NCBI RefSeq assembly: GCF_963677945.1
Contig: NZ_OY782578.1
Span: forward strand, 1,178,001-1,242,000
Source: an uncultured Bacteroides sp.
GTDB lineage: Bacteria; Bacteroidota; Bacteroidia; Bacteroidales; Bacteroidaceae
Direction of reading: 5' to 3'
DNA length: 64,000 nt
Positions 44,424 through 53,304 of this stretch are shown here, one piece after another (position 1 is the stretch's first letter; the number at the start of each line of letters is the position of its first letter). A model generated the notes under the pieces. That model saw nothing but the letters and a program-made list of their open reading frames with translations, did not search any database and was not told the origin of the DNA. A program made the translations under genes and the position numbers.

Positions 44424-45614
44424 TTATTTATTCTTTTGGGTTAGTTTCTTTTCTTTTAGTTCATCCAGCCTTCTTTTTGCAGATAAAAGATACATCTGAT
44501 CTACGTCTTTCCCAGTTTTCTCGTATTTGTCTTTTACTCCTTGCTGAATCTTACTGATAAATAATTCCAGATAATATTTCGTGTTCTGCTCGTCTTTCAG
44601 TGCTATGTCATATATTGAGCCAATCTTGTAGAGTAAAAGCGAATGAGTGGGCATGCGTTTGTGAGCTTCTGTCAAAGTAGCAATTTCTTCTTTATATTTT
44701 TCTTCAGAATGATAGGCTGTTGAAAGAGTCATATAAAAATTAAAAAGTACCGAATCTGCCTTTTGTGCAATGCAGATTCCTTTGTTTAAGTATTCTATCG
44801 CTTCTGGATTATTGAAACATTCCTCATAAGAATGCCCTAAGTAGTATATATTACTGAGGTTGGTACTATCTTTTTGATATACCTTTTTGAGATATTTTAT
44901 GGCATTGAAATAACTATTATTTCCGTAGTGACTCATTCCCAGGAAATAATTTGTGTCGTAAGTACTGTCAGCTGCTTCGATCTTCTGTAATTGCTCAATG
45001 GCTTTTGAATATCGGTGTGAAAGACAATAAGCAGCCCCGCTAAGTTTATTCATTTGAACATTGAGTGAATCTTGTTTAAGATATTGATCCGTTAAACTTA
45101 TAACATCTTCCAACTGATCTTTTTTCAGATATAGTTTTGCCAGCTTTTGTGCGGTAATAAAATCTGCCTGATTCTTTTCTATTGTCTTTTTATAATAAAC
45201 AATGGCAGAATCTTTTTTGCCTTCCTGTTCGTAGTTCTGTCCTAATAACCGCAGTAATACAGAATTATCAGGAGATAGGCTTAATGCGCTTTGAAGACAA
45301 TTCTCTGATTTTTTATAATCTTCAATCTGTTGATAACAATCGGCTAGTTCTCTTAAGCAATATACATTGGGTGGATATCGGGAAGATATACTTTCAAGCA
45401 AAGGTATTGCGCTTGAAAAGTTATTCATCATTTTCAGGCACGTAACCTTTTGCATCTCTAAATCAAAGGTTGGCTTTTCTTTATCAATCAGTTGTATAGC
45501 CAACGGATAATTAGATTGTTGTATAGCTTGCTGTATTGAAACCTTTTGTGCATTAGCATTGAATATGAAAATGCTATATGCTATCAGAAAGAATGTCAAC
45601 CTTTGATTTTTCAT
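44424..45614 (-). CDS. Periplasmic TPR-repeat protein
   Basis: This 396-residue protein has a signal peptide (about 1-22, ending NANAQ) and tandem tetratricopeptide repeats from about 40 to 360 (for example LRELADCYQQIEDYKKSENCLQSALSLSPDN). TPRs mediate protein contacts. It lies 8 bp downstream of the M56 protease gene, so it is the third gene of the BlaI operon. A role as partner or substrate of the M56 sensor is possible but unproven. Confidence 0.88.
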   Translation of the reverse strand: MKNQRLTFFLIAYSIFIFNANAQKVSIQQAIQQSNYPLAIQLIDKEKPTFDLEMQKVTCLKMMNNFSSAIPLLESISSRYPPNVYCLRELADCYQQIEDYKKSENCLQSALSLSPDNSVLLRLLGQNYEQEGKKDSAIVYYKKTIEKNQADFITAQKLAKLYLKKDQLEDVISLTDQYLKQDSLNVQMNKLSGAAYCLSHRYSKAIEQLQKIEAADSTYDTNYFLGMSHYGNNSYFNAIKYLKKVYQKDSTNLSNIYYLGHSYEECFNNPEAIEYLNKGICIAQKADSVLFNFYMTLSTAYHSEEKYKEEIATLTEAHKRMPTHSLLLYKIGSIYDIALKDEQNTKYYLELFISKIQQGVKDKYEKTGKDVDQMYLLSAKRRLDELKEKKLTQKNK

Positions 45615-45622
45615 ATTGCTTA

Positions 45623-47224
45623 CTAATTTTTTAGAGTAATCAAAATAACGCCATTTGCGCCTTTATCTCCGTATATATCAGTAGCAGCCTTATTTTTTAA
45701 AACATTAATCGATTGAATACTATTAGGGTCTAACTTCTTCATTTCTGCACCAGATATTTCCTTACCATCCAAAATGTAAAGTGGAGGATTGGCACTATTT
45801 ATTTCGTTTATTGTTTCTTGAGATGTATTGTCTTTAGCTCCATAGCCAACTACTGTAATTTGATTCTTTTTAGAAGCGTTTCTTTTTAAATTGGTAGGAG
45901 AACCGTCTAGCTTAAATAGAATAGGTATAACATAATATACGCTAACATTTTTCCCTTTTTGTTTTCCCGGAATCCACTTTGGCATAGTACTGATTATTCT
46001 TTTGGCTTCATTATCTAATAAAGGTGATACACTTCTCAGCACAGTTGGGTCTTTAACATAGCCATTTTCGTTTACGGTAAAACGTATATATACTTTTCCC
46101 TCTTCTCTTGCTTTTTGTGCTTCAACAGGATACTTAAGATTAGCTACAATAAATTTTAATAAAGCTTGTTCGCCACCAGGATATCTAGGCATTTCTTCTA
46201 CTGCTGTGAAAATATTGCTTTTTTTAGGCTTTGCAGAGTCGGTTGCATGCGTTATTGGGGCTGGTGTGTAAGATGCGATCTCAGGTACTGATTCATTTTT
46301 AGTCAATGACACATCAAGATCTTCTGTTAATTTACTTGTTACTCTGGCAACAGCTTCAATGTTGCTTACCAACATTAGTAAGGCTGCTAGAGGAATGAAT
46401 ATCGCATACTTTGTTTTACCGATATTCTTTGTTCTTTTTTTATTCATCATGGTAATTCTGTTTTTAAGAGGTAATACATTAAAACTATTATATAAATTTG
46501 CTGCAGCCTTTTGATTTGCCAATCCTAATAAATGGTATTGGTAACTCTTTGTATCGTGTCCGGATAGAATTACATTATCATCCGCCATGTACTCAAGATT
46601 GTTACGAATCTCTCTTTTTAGTAACCATACAAATGGGTTTATCCAACATAAGATGGTTATAATTTCACTGAGAATTACATCGATGGAATGCATTTGTTGT
46701 ACATGCGTTTCTTCGTGTACCAGAATCTCTTTAGCCTCTTTCTCCGTATGCAATTCCGGTGATATAAATATCCAGCGGAAAAATGAAAAAGGTGCTGAGG
46801 CTTTTACAGGTATCCTCACTGTTATTCCGTTGATCTTTGTTTTCTTACTGCGTAAAGCCAGAATACAAATACTGGATAGTTGAATTATAAAACGTGTAAA
46901 TAGTAATATTACTCCTAAATAATAGACATATGGTACTATGTTGGTGATTATTTCAGTCCACTTGTCACCATTGTCAGGCCTAATCTCCACACCAGGTAAA
47001 ATAGTTTGTGCGTAAATAGTTGCTATCAGGTTTATAGGTTCTTGTTCCTTTATCCAGTTTTGTATATTCATTAAAGGATAAAGCGTAGAAATTACAAGAA
47101 AAGAGAGCATTGCATATCTTCTCCACTGAAAGAATGTATCCTTGTAGAAGAAAAGACGATAGAAAGCATAAAATAAAGCAATACCAATATTTGCTTTAAG
47201 ATAATATGCAAGTTCCGGTTCCAT
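45623..47224 (-). CDS. BlaR1-type M56 membrane metalloprotease fused to a TonB C-terminal domain and a plug-like tail
   Basis: This 533-residue protein has N-terminal membrane helices (about 8-28, 36-52 and 95-125), an M56 peptidase domain with zinc motif HEETH (170-174) and helices to about 300. A TonB C-terminal domain (about 345-435; YPGGEQALLKFI.., KWIPGKQKG) follows. It ends with a TonB-receptor plug-like segment (about 465-533; NPPLYILDGKEISGAEMKKLDPNSIQSINVLK). BlaR1 proteins sense a signal and trigger cleavage of BlaI. The beta-lactam-binding domain of true BlaR1 is absent, so the signal is something else. Confidence 0.88.
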   Translation of the reverse strand: MEPELAYYLKANIGIALFYAFYRLFFYKDTFFQWRRYAMLSFLVISTLYPLMNIQNWIKEQEPINLIATIYAQTILPGVEIRPDNGDKWTEIITNIVPYVYYLGVILLFTRFIIQLSSICILALRSKKTKINGITVRIPVKASAPFSFFRWIFISPELHTEKEAKEILVHEETHVQQMHSIDVILSEIITILCWINPFVWLLKREIRNNLEYMADDNVILSGHDTKSYQYHLLGLANQKAAANLYNSFNVLPLKNRITMMNKKRTKNIGKTKYAIFIPLAALLMLVSNIEAVARVTSKLTEDLDVSLTKNESVPEIASYTPAPITHATDSAKPKKSNIFTAVEEMPRYPGGEQALLKFIVANLKYPVEAQKAREEGKVYIRFTVNENGYVKDPTVLRSVSPLLDNEAKRIISTMPKWIPGKQKGKNVSVYYVIPILFKLDGSPTNLKRNASKKNQITVVGYGAKDNTSQETINEINSANPPLYILDGKEISGAEMKKLDPNSIQSINVLKNKAATDIYGDKGANGVILITLKN

Positions 47225-47244
47225 AGTATTACGTTTTTTGTTGG

Positions 47245-47607
47245 TTATTCTTTTCCTTTCTCTATCTGATTAATGATTTCTTTCAATTCGTCTGCCGAAA
47301 TTTTATGTTCGCGTGCAAAGAAAGAAACCATTTCCTTGTATGAGTTTTCAAAGTAATTACGAACAACTCCGCTCATAAATGTTTTTTTGTATTCAGTTTC
47401 TTTAATGAGAGGAGTGTATTCATAAGTGTTTCCATATCTTTTTGAGGATAGATATTCTTTCCTCTCAAGATTCTTCACTATTGAAGCAATAGTTGTATAA
47501 GGAGGATATGGCTCGGGAAACTTTGTAACAATGTCTTTTACATAGCATGGGCCTATCTCCCAAATGTAGATCATTACTTCTTCTTCCTGATTAGTTAATT
47601 TATCCAT
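47245..47607 (-). CDS. BlaI/MecI/CopY-family transcriptional repressor
   Basis: This 120-residue winged-helix protein starts MDKLTNQEEEVMIYIWEIG (the ATG 30 bases upstream adds an atypical extension). It continues with PYTTIASIVKNLERKEYL, the recognition-helix region, and a C-terminal dimerisation helix bundle. Partner M56 proteases inactivate such repressors by cleavage. It lies 20 bp upstream of the M56 gene. Candidate operators overlap its promoter. Confidence 0.92.
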   Translation of the reverse strand: MDKLTNQEEEVMIYIWEIGPCYVKDIVTKFPEPYPPYTTIASIVKNLERKEYLSSKRYGNTYEYTPLIKETEYKKTFMSGVVRNYFENSYKEMVSFFAREHKISADELKEIINQIEKGKE

Positions 47608-47621
47608 GATTATAAGTTTAT

Positions 47622-47679
47622 TACGATTGTATCGCAAATCTACGAATATTTCGTAATTGACAATGTACTACTAGTGTAA
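47622..47679 (-). promoter_or_regulatory. Promoter and candidate BlaI operators of the blaI-M56-TPR operon
   Basis: A minus-strand -7 box TAGATTTG lies at 47635-47642, with ATTG at 47661-47664 as a near -33 element (18 bp apart). It is flanked by dyads TACGAT-tgt-ATCGCA (47622-47636) and TACGAA-tat-TTCGTA (47641-47655), spaced 19 bp centre to centre, plus a weaker TACTAC-ta-GTGTAA (47666-47679). Dyads over a promoter fit autorepression by the BlaI-like protein. Binding is inferred. Confidence 0.6.
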
Positions 47680-47811
47680 ATAATGTTAATTGATGAATTA
47701 TTTTGATTTTATTAAAGATGGCAAATGAAGAAGCTGCTGTTTTGAAATTAAAATGAGGTCTCTGAAATTCGACTTTCTGTAAATGGTTTCAGGTGGAGAA
47801 TGGAAGAAAAA

Positions 47812-47844
47812 GCCAAAAAAATAGGGCTGTTCAATGAACAGCCC
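47812..47844 (-). terminator. Terminator of the MsbA-like gene
   Basis: GGGCTGTTCA (47824-47833) and TGAACAGCCC (47835-47844) form a perfect stem. On the minus strand a TATTTTTTT tract follows. It lies 32 bp after the ABC transporter stop. Confidence 0.9.
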
Positions 47845-47876
47845 ATATATAAAGAATAATTCTATTATAGTCTAAA

Positions 47877-49706
47877 TCAGAATCCTTGCATATCACACAG
47901 GCGTCTGTAATAACCATCGAGTTCAATTAACTCATCATGTTTTCCACGTTCTACAATTTCACCTTCATGAAGAACGCAGATTTCGTCAGCATTCTTAATA
48001 GTAGATAAACGGTGAGCGATGGCAATCGTTGTGCGATTTTTCATCAAATTATCAAGTGCTTCTTGTACCATACGTTCAGATTCTGTATCAAGAGCAGAAG
48101 TAGCTTCGTCCAGAATCAGGATCGGAGGGTTTTTAAGTATGGCGCGTGCAATACTGATTCGCTGGCGTTGTCCACCTGACAGTTTACCTCCGCGGTCGCC
48201 AATATTTGTTTCATAGCCTTTTTCACTAGCCATAATAAACTCGTGTGCATTTGCAATCTTAGCAGCTTCAATAACCTGCTCCATTGTTGCATTTTCAACT
48301 CCAAAAGCGATGTTGTGATAGAATGTGTCATTAAACAAAATTGCTTCCTGGTTTACATTCCCCATAACGCTTCTTAAGTCATACAGCGTGGTATCTTTCA
48401 CATTCACACCATCAATAAGAATTTCTCCTTCTGTAACATCGTAAAAGCGGGGCAGAAGATCAACAAGAGTAGATTTTCCAGAACCAGATTGTCCTACAAG
48501 AGCAACCGTTTTACCTTTAGGAATAACAAGATTAATATGCTTTAATACATATTCTGATTCATATTTGAATGAAACATCTTTGTATACAATCTTATCTTTT
48601 AGATCTTTGATAGGAGTTGGATTCTTTGAAATTTCCATTGAATTTTCTGCCTGAAGGATCTTGTCCACACGTTGCATGGATGCAAGTCCCTTTGGTATAG
48701 AATAGGCTGCTTTCGAAAAATCTTTCAATGGGTTAATAAGGCTGTAAAGAATTACCAGATAGAAAATAAAAGATGGTGCATCAATAGTCGAAGAATTTCT
48801 TAAAATCAATGTTCCTCCAAACCACAAAACAATTACAATAAGCACTGTACCTAGGAATTCGCTCATTGGGCCCGACATCTGCTGACGAGTATTTACACGG
48901 CTTATTGTATGGCGATATTCGTTATTACAGCGATTAAAACGATCATCCATTTTATGCTCCGCATTGAATGCTTTAATAATACGAAGTCCACCTAAAGTTT
49001 CTTCCATTTGTGACATCATATCGCTCCATTGGCCCTGAGCAATAAGTGATTTCTTTTTAAGTTTCTTTCCTATAGTTCCCATTAACCAACCCATTCCAGG
49101 AAGTACGGCTATTGTAAACAGGGTGAGCTCCCAGCTAATAACAAGTAATGTTCCGAAATACATAATAATAAGAATAGGATTCTTAAATATCATATCAAGA
49201 CTACTCATTATGGATGTTTCAATTTCCTGTACGTCACCGCTCATTCTTGCCATGATATCTCCTTTGCGTTCTTCTGAATAGAAGCTGAGAGGCAGGTTAA
49301 GCAGTTTTTTGTAAAACTGGCCACGTATATCTCTTACAACTCCCGTTCTGATAGGGATAATCGTTGCAAAAGTTAGTATATAGGTACCTGTTTTCATAAA
49401 TGTCATAATAGACAGAAAGAGCCCCAAGATAAGCAAGGTCTTACTAGGTCCGTATGTTTTAATTAACTCGGTTACATAATAGTAGAAGTTATTTAAAGCA
49501 ATTTTTTTCGTACTCATGTCTGCATCCCACGGAATAAACTTATAAACCTGATCACTGAGTTTGAACAAGATTTGCAGAATCGGAATTATGAGAGAAAATG
49601 AAAAAATATTAAGTATTGCCGAAAGGACATTAGCTAGGATATTAAGTATCAAAAACTTTTTGTAAGGAGGTATAAACCTTCTTAAAATCTGGAAAAATTC
49701 TTTCAT
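47877..49706 (-). CDS. MsbA-like ABC exporter (fused permease and ATPase)
   Basis: This 609-residue half-transporter has six membrane helices in residues about 15-330 and a nucleotide-binding domain with Walker A GQSGSGKST, signature LSGGQRQRISIARA, Walker B ILILDEATSALD and switch His in IAIAHRLST. It resembles lipid A or lipid flippases of the MsbA class, but multidrug export is also possible. It is transcribed alone and lies downstream of an efflux operon that has no ATPase. Confidence 0.9.
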   Translation of the reverse strand: MKEFFQILRRFIPPYKKFLILNILANVLSAILNIFSFSLIIPILQILFKLSDQVYKFIPWDADMSTKKIALNNFYYYVTELIKTYGPSKTLLILGLFLSIMTFMKTGTYILTFATIIPIRTGVVRDIRGQFYKKLLNLPLSFYSEERKGDIMARMSGDVQEIETSIMSSLDMIFKNPILIIMYFGTLLVISWELTLFTIAVLPGMGWLMGTIGKKLKKKSLIAQGQWSDMMSQMEETLGGLRIIKAFNAEHKMDDRFNRCNNEYRHTISRVNTRQQMSGPMSEFLGTVLIVIVLWFGGTLILRNSSTIDAPSFIFYLVILYSLINPLKDFSKAAYSIPKGLASMQRVDKILQAENSMEISKNPTPIKDLKDKIVYKDVSFKYESEYVLKHINLVIPKGKTVALVGQSGSGKSTLVDLLPRFYDVTEGEILIDGVNVKDTTLYDLRSVMGNVNQEAILFNDTFYHNIAFGVENATMEQVIEAAKIANAHEFIMASEKGYETNIGDRGGKLSGGQRQRISIARAILKNPPILILDEATSALDTESERMVQEALDNLMKNRTTIAIAHRLSTIKNADEICVLHEGEIVERGKHDELIELDGYYRRLCDMQGF

Positions 49707-49730
49707 TGTTTTTTATTATAAAGTTTGTGA

Positions 49731-49738
49731 CAAAGATA
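49731..49738 (-). promoter_or_regulatory. Promoter -7 box of the MsbA-like gene
   Basis: TATCTTTG on the minus strand matches TAnnTTTG, 25 bp upstream of the ATG. Confidence 0.55.
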
Positions 49739-49770
49739 TATATAAAATCTGATACAGCAGTCTGTTACAT

Positions 49771-49802
49771 TAAAAAACGGGAGTAATAACGCTTACTCCC
49801 GT
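49771..49802 (-). terminator. Terminator of the efflux operon
   Basis: The perfect 10-bp stem ACGGGAGTAA (49777-49786) and TTACTCCCGT (49793-49802) is followed on the minus strand by TTTTTTAA. It lies 44 bp after the last permease gene. Confidence 0.9.
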
Positions 49803-49845
49803 TTGTACTATTATAATTTGTTTTACTGTATCTGCACAATAAAGT

Positions 49846-51108
49846 TTAGTCTGTAATTTCTCTGGATGAGAGTTGTTGTTTGGCTTTCATTTCTTTGTAT
49901 CGATCTAATACATGCTTACGACTGCTCAGAATTTGCCAGCGATAAACCCAGCAAGTGGTAAGAAAATAGACTCCTGCCTGTATCCAGAGGGCTTTATATT
50001 CTGTGGAGATTTCATTTAATGATGCCCCCATATTGTTGATTCTTACAAAACCGTTGATCCCAAATGTAGAAGGGAATATGTAAGATACATATTTCCAGAA
50101 TGTAGGAATAGCTGCTCCCGGCCATGAAATACCAGAAATGAATAATAAAGGAACAGACGTAAATACAAAAATAAGCATGCAGGTTTCTCTGTTACGAATG
50201 GCAATGGAAGCAGTCATGGCAAAGAATATGCAAGCGGCCAGATAGGGTAACATAAACAGAGTTAAAGCATCTGGCTGTCCAATCTGGTTCAGATTGAAAA
50301 TACGTGGAACTACGCAAAGCACATAAACAGATATAATGGAATATACCATGAAGTAGCTTAAGCCTTTACCCATGACAATTCTTAGTGTTCCGTTATAATG
50401 ACGATTGATAGGCACCAGGTCCTTAAATCTATTATGTTCGCGCGCTGTTCCTGCTGAAAGTCCAATACCTAACAATAAAGTTTGCTGTATCAACAAAATA
50501 AGTACGGCCGGAATAAGAAAAGCTGCAAAACCATTTTGTGGATTAAACAAAGCTACATTATCGTAATCTATTGGATGTGCTGTTATTTCATCTTGTCGGT
50601 TGGTTGTATTTCCGGCACGACTGATTTTAATATTCTTATTCATGTCTAAGGATACAGCAGTGGCTGAAAGCAAAATGCCTTTATAGTAAAGTAACCCGCT
50701 CATATCACAATAGATGCTCACTTTTGTCTGTCTCCCTAGTGCAATGTCTTTACTGAAATTACTTGGAATATATATTAAGCCATAAGCTTTCCTTTCTTTC
50801 ATCAGTTGTTTTGCTTCTTCCATATTGCTGCAATAAGTCTTTATTTCAACATCGGCTGTAGCATCAACTTTTCGTATAAATTCACGGCTCAATGAAGAAT
50901 GAGAGTCATCAACAACTATAACCGGAACTTCACGAACTACTTCATTTGTATATATGAATCCATATATTAATGGATACATAAGCGGCACAAGAATGAAAAA
51001 GATCAAAACTCCCTGATCTCTGAAAGTTGTCTGGAATTCCCTTTTCCATATATAAAAAAGGTCATGAATTCCTTCTGATATCTTATCTTTGAAAGTTGCT
51101 TCTTTCAT
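49846..51108 (-). CDS. ABC-2-type permease, YbhR/YhhJ class (second)
   Basis: This 420-residue protein has one N-terminal helix (about 30-50), a large extracytoplasmic domain (about 55-195) and five C-terminal helices, the layout of ABC2_membrane_3 permeases. It is the fourth gene of a TolC-HlyD-permease-permease operon; its ATG overlaps the stop of the preceding permease by 1 nt. The expected ATPase subunit is not in this operon. Substrate unknown; drug or lipid efflux is plausible. Confidence 0.9.
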   Translation of the reverse strand: MKEATFKDKISEGIHDLFYIWKREFQTTFRDQGVLIFFILVPLMYPLIYGFIYTNEVVREVPVIVVDDSHSSLSREFIRKVDATADVEIKTYCSNMEEAKQLMKERKAYGLIYIPSNFSKDIALGRQTKVSIYCDMSGLLYYKGILLSATAVSLDMNKNIKISRAGNTTNRQDEITAHPIDYDNVALFNPQNGFAAFLIPAVLILLIQQTLLLGIGLSAGTAREHNRFKDLVPINRHYNGTLRIVMGKGLSYFMVYSIISVYVLCVVPRIFNLNQIGQPDALTLFMLPYLAACIFFAMTASIAIRNRETCMLIFVFTSVPLLFISGISWPGAAIPTFWKYVSYIFPSTFGINGFVRINNMGASLNEISTEYKALWIQAGVYFLTTCWVYRWQILSSRKHVLDRYKEMKAKQQLSSREITD

Positions 51109-52292
51109 TATGGCATATATTTATAATAAATTAAAGCACTCTTTAGCCTTTGCATTACAGCAAATGGCAACATAATAAATAGCAGTAATGCCGTGTAGTT
51201 TGTCCAGGAATATACCATACTATATCCATTAAGTGCCTGATCTACATAAATCAAGAAATAATGTCTTAATGGAAATAGATTTGATAGACCCTGAAGTACT
51301 GGATGCATGGCCATTACTGGAAATGAGAATCCTGAAATAGAGAAGGAAATAACTCCCCATAGTGAGGCAAAGCTCAGTCCCAGGCGCAATGTTGGAAAAG
51401 TACCTATCATTACTACTCCGCAGGCTTGCGATGCAAGAACCAGAAGCAAAGACGCAAAAATCATTGGTAAAATACCACTATTGCAAGGAAAATGCAAATA
51501 TCCGTAGAGATAGGTATTATAAAAGATGCTCATCACAAAGAACACAATTGTTTGCGGTATTAGCTTTCCTGCTAATGATATATAGATAGAGTTATTACCT
51601 AATCTTAACCATTCTCTGGCGGTTTTGTCTTTAATCTCAACTCCAATAGAATATACTGTCGTCATAAATATGAGTATCATCAATATTCCCGGAACAAGAG
51701 TATTACACAAATAAACAGAGTAATTGAGCCATGGATTATTTAGTGGATGGGTGTCAATTACTATTGGCTGTAGCATTGCAATGGCTTGTTCTTCGGTAGC
51801 ACCCTTAGCATAAAGTGTGGCACGCGATAAGGCACCGCCCGCTAGTTCTGACATCATTTTCATGTCTTTGAAAAGCAAAGAACCTGCAATCAGATAAGAA
51901 TTGTTTGTATAAAATGATATTCTAGGTAGGCGACCACTTATTGCTTTTGAGGCTAAATCTTCAGGAATATAAAAGAATCCGTAAATATCTCCTCTTTGCA
52001 TGGCTATTCTTGCGTCATCAAAACTTTCATATCTGGCAACAATATTCGTTTGTTCGAAAGCATCCAGATTTCTAAGAATAGAACGTGAAGTTGACGAGTT
52101 ATCTAAATCAACTGCACCAATAGGAAGATCTGTGGGAAGTCCGGAACCCATTAGTGTAGTAAAGAAAATATAGCAGAACATGGGTGCTATGACCATACAA
52201 AAGAGATAAAGCGGGCGCGACACCAAACGCTTACATTCACGTTTTATGACTTGCCCCAGACTGGTATATTTCTTTTGTTTTGTTTCCATCAT
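51108..52292 (-). CDS. ABC-2-type permease, YbhR/YhhJ class (first)
   Basis: This 394-residue protein has the same topology as the next gene: an N-terminal helix (about 25-47), a periplasmic domain (about 50-190) and C-terminal helices from about 195. The two permeases probably form a heterodimer in the inner membrane. It lies 2 bp downstream of the HlyD-type gene and overlaps the following permease. Confidence 0.9.
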   Translation of the reverse strand: MMETKQKKYTSLGQVIKRECKRLVSRPLYLFCMVIAPMFCYIFFTTLMGSGLPTDLPIGAVDLDNSSTSRSILRNLDAFEQTNIVARYESFDDARIAMQRGDIYGFFYIPEDLASKAISGRLPRISFYTNNSYLIAGSLLFKDMKMMSELAGGALSRATLYAKGATEEQAIAMLQPIVIDTHPLNNPWLNYSVYLCNTLVPGILMILIFMTTVYSIGVEIKDKTAREWLRLGNNSIYISLAGKLIPQTIVFFVMSIFYNTYLYGYLHFPCNSGILPMIFASLLLVLASQACGVVMIGTFPTLRLGLSFASLWGVISFSISGFSFPVMAMHPVLQGLSNLFPLRHYFLIYVDQALNGYSMVYSWTNYTALLLFIMLPFAVMQRLKSALIYYKYMP

Positions 52293-52294
52293 AT

Positions 52295-53287
52295 CTATTT
52301 CTTAATAATAACAGACATTCCTGGACGAAGATTCTGTATTTTTTCAGTAGGAAGTGCACGAACTTCAAATGTTTTTAAATCGAATTGTCCGGTTGTTTTA
52401 GTTGCTTTCCATGCCGCATAAGTGCCTAAGTCTTTCATGAAGTTCACTTTCAACTTCACTTCTTTATTATTCATTGAAGGAATAATAGCAGTAAACTCTG
52501 TCCCGATATTGAGTCCATTCAGAAGATCTTCGCGAACATTGAAAGTTACCCACATGTCGTCCATTTTAGCTACGTTCATAATTGGTGCACCTGTTCCTAC
52601 TAATTCTCCCATTTCAGGGAATATCTCACTAATTTCACCATCCATCGGAGCTATTAATACCGTTTCTTTTACGTACGATTCAACTTCGGCAACAGCACCT
52701 TTTGCTCTATCTACTAATGCCGAAGCTGCAAGTTTATCTTCTCTTTCCGCTCCGTTTTTAGCCATTGAATATTGTGCATGAGCAGCTTTTTCTGTAGCTA
52801 TGGCAGCATCGCGTTGTGCTGTTAGTTCATCCATTTTTTGGGCAGACATAACACCTTGCTCGAAAAGGTTCTTCACTCTTTTATAAGATTTTTCTGCAAT
52901 ATCAACTCCGGCTTTGGCTTTTTGCCACATTTCATAAGCTGTCTGAATTTGTTCTGAACGGGCACCCTTGATAGCTTTCTGGTTTTGTGCTTGAGCAGCA
53001 GATTCAGCAGCTTGCGCCTGCATCATTTTTGCGGTAACCTCTGGCGCTTCAAGTATAGCCAGTGTATCACCAGCTTTAACTTTATCACCTTCTTTCACTC
53101 TGAACTCCAAAATTCTGCCGGGAACTTTACTAGATACTCTATATTCGGTTACTTCAGCCTGCCCTTGAATAATTTCGGGGCCTTTTCTTAGCATAAAGAA
53201 ACCTACTAAAGCAACGATTGCAATAACCCCAAGTAGGGTAATAAATGCCAGCAGCATATTACTGTTTTGTGACTTTTGTGATGCCAT
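52295..53287 (-). CDS. HlyD/EmrA-family membrane-fusion protein
   Basis: This 330-residue protein has one N-terminal helix (about 13-32), a lipoyl-like half (VSSKVPGRILEFRVKEGDKVKAGDTLAIL), a long alpha-helical hairpin (about 75-195, Ala/Gln/Lys-rich) and a second lipoyl/beta-barrel part (about 200-330). It links the permeases in the inner membrane to TolC. 17 bp separate it from tolC and 2 bp from the permease gene. Confidence 0.93.
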   Translation of the reverse strand: MASQKSQNSNMLLAFITLLGVIAIVALVGFFMLRKGPEIIQGQAEVTEYRVSSKVPGRILEFRVKEGDKVKAGDTLAILEAPEVTAKMMQAQAAESAAQAQNQKAIKGARSEQIQTAYEMWQKAKAGVDIAEKSYKRVKNLFEQGVMSAQKMDELTAQRDAAIATEKAAHAQYSMAKNGAEREDKLAASALVDRAKGAVAEVESYVKETVLIAPMDGEISEIFPEMGELVGTGAPIMNVAKMDDMWVTFNVREDLLNGLNIGTEFTAIIPSMNNKEVKLKVNFMKDLGTYAAWKATKTTGQFDLKTFEVRALPTEKIQNLRPGMSVIIKK

Positions 53288-53304
53288 ATTATTTGTTTTT
53301 TATA

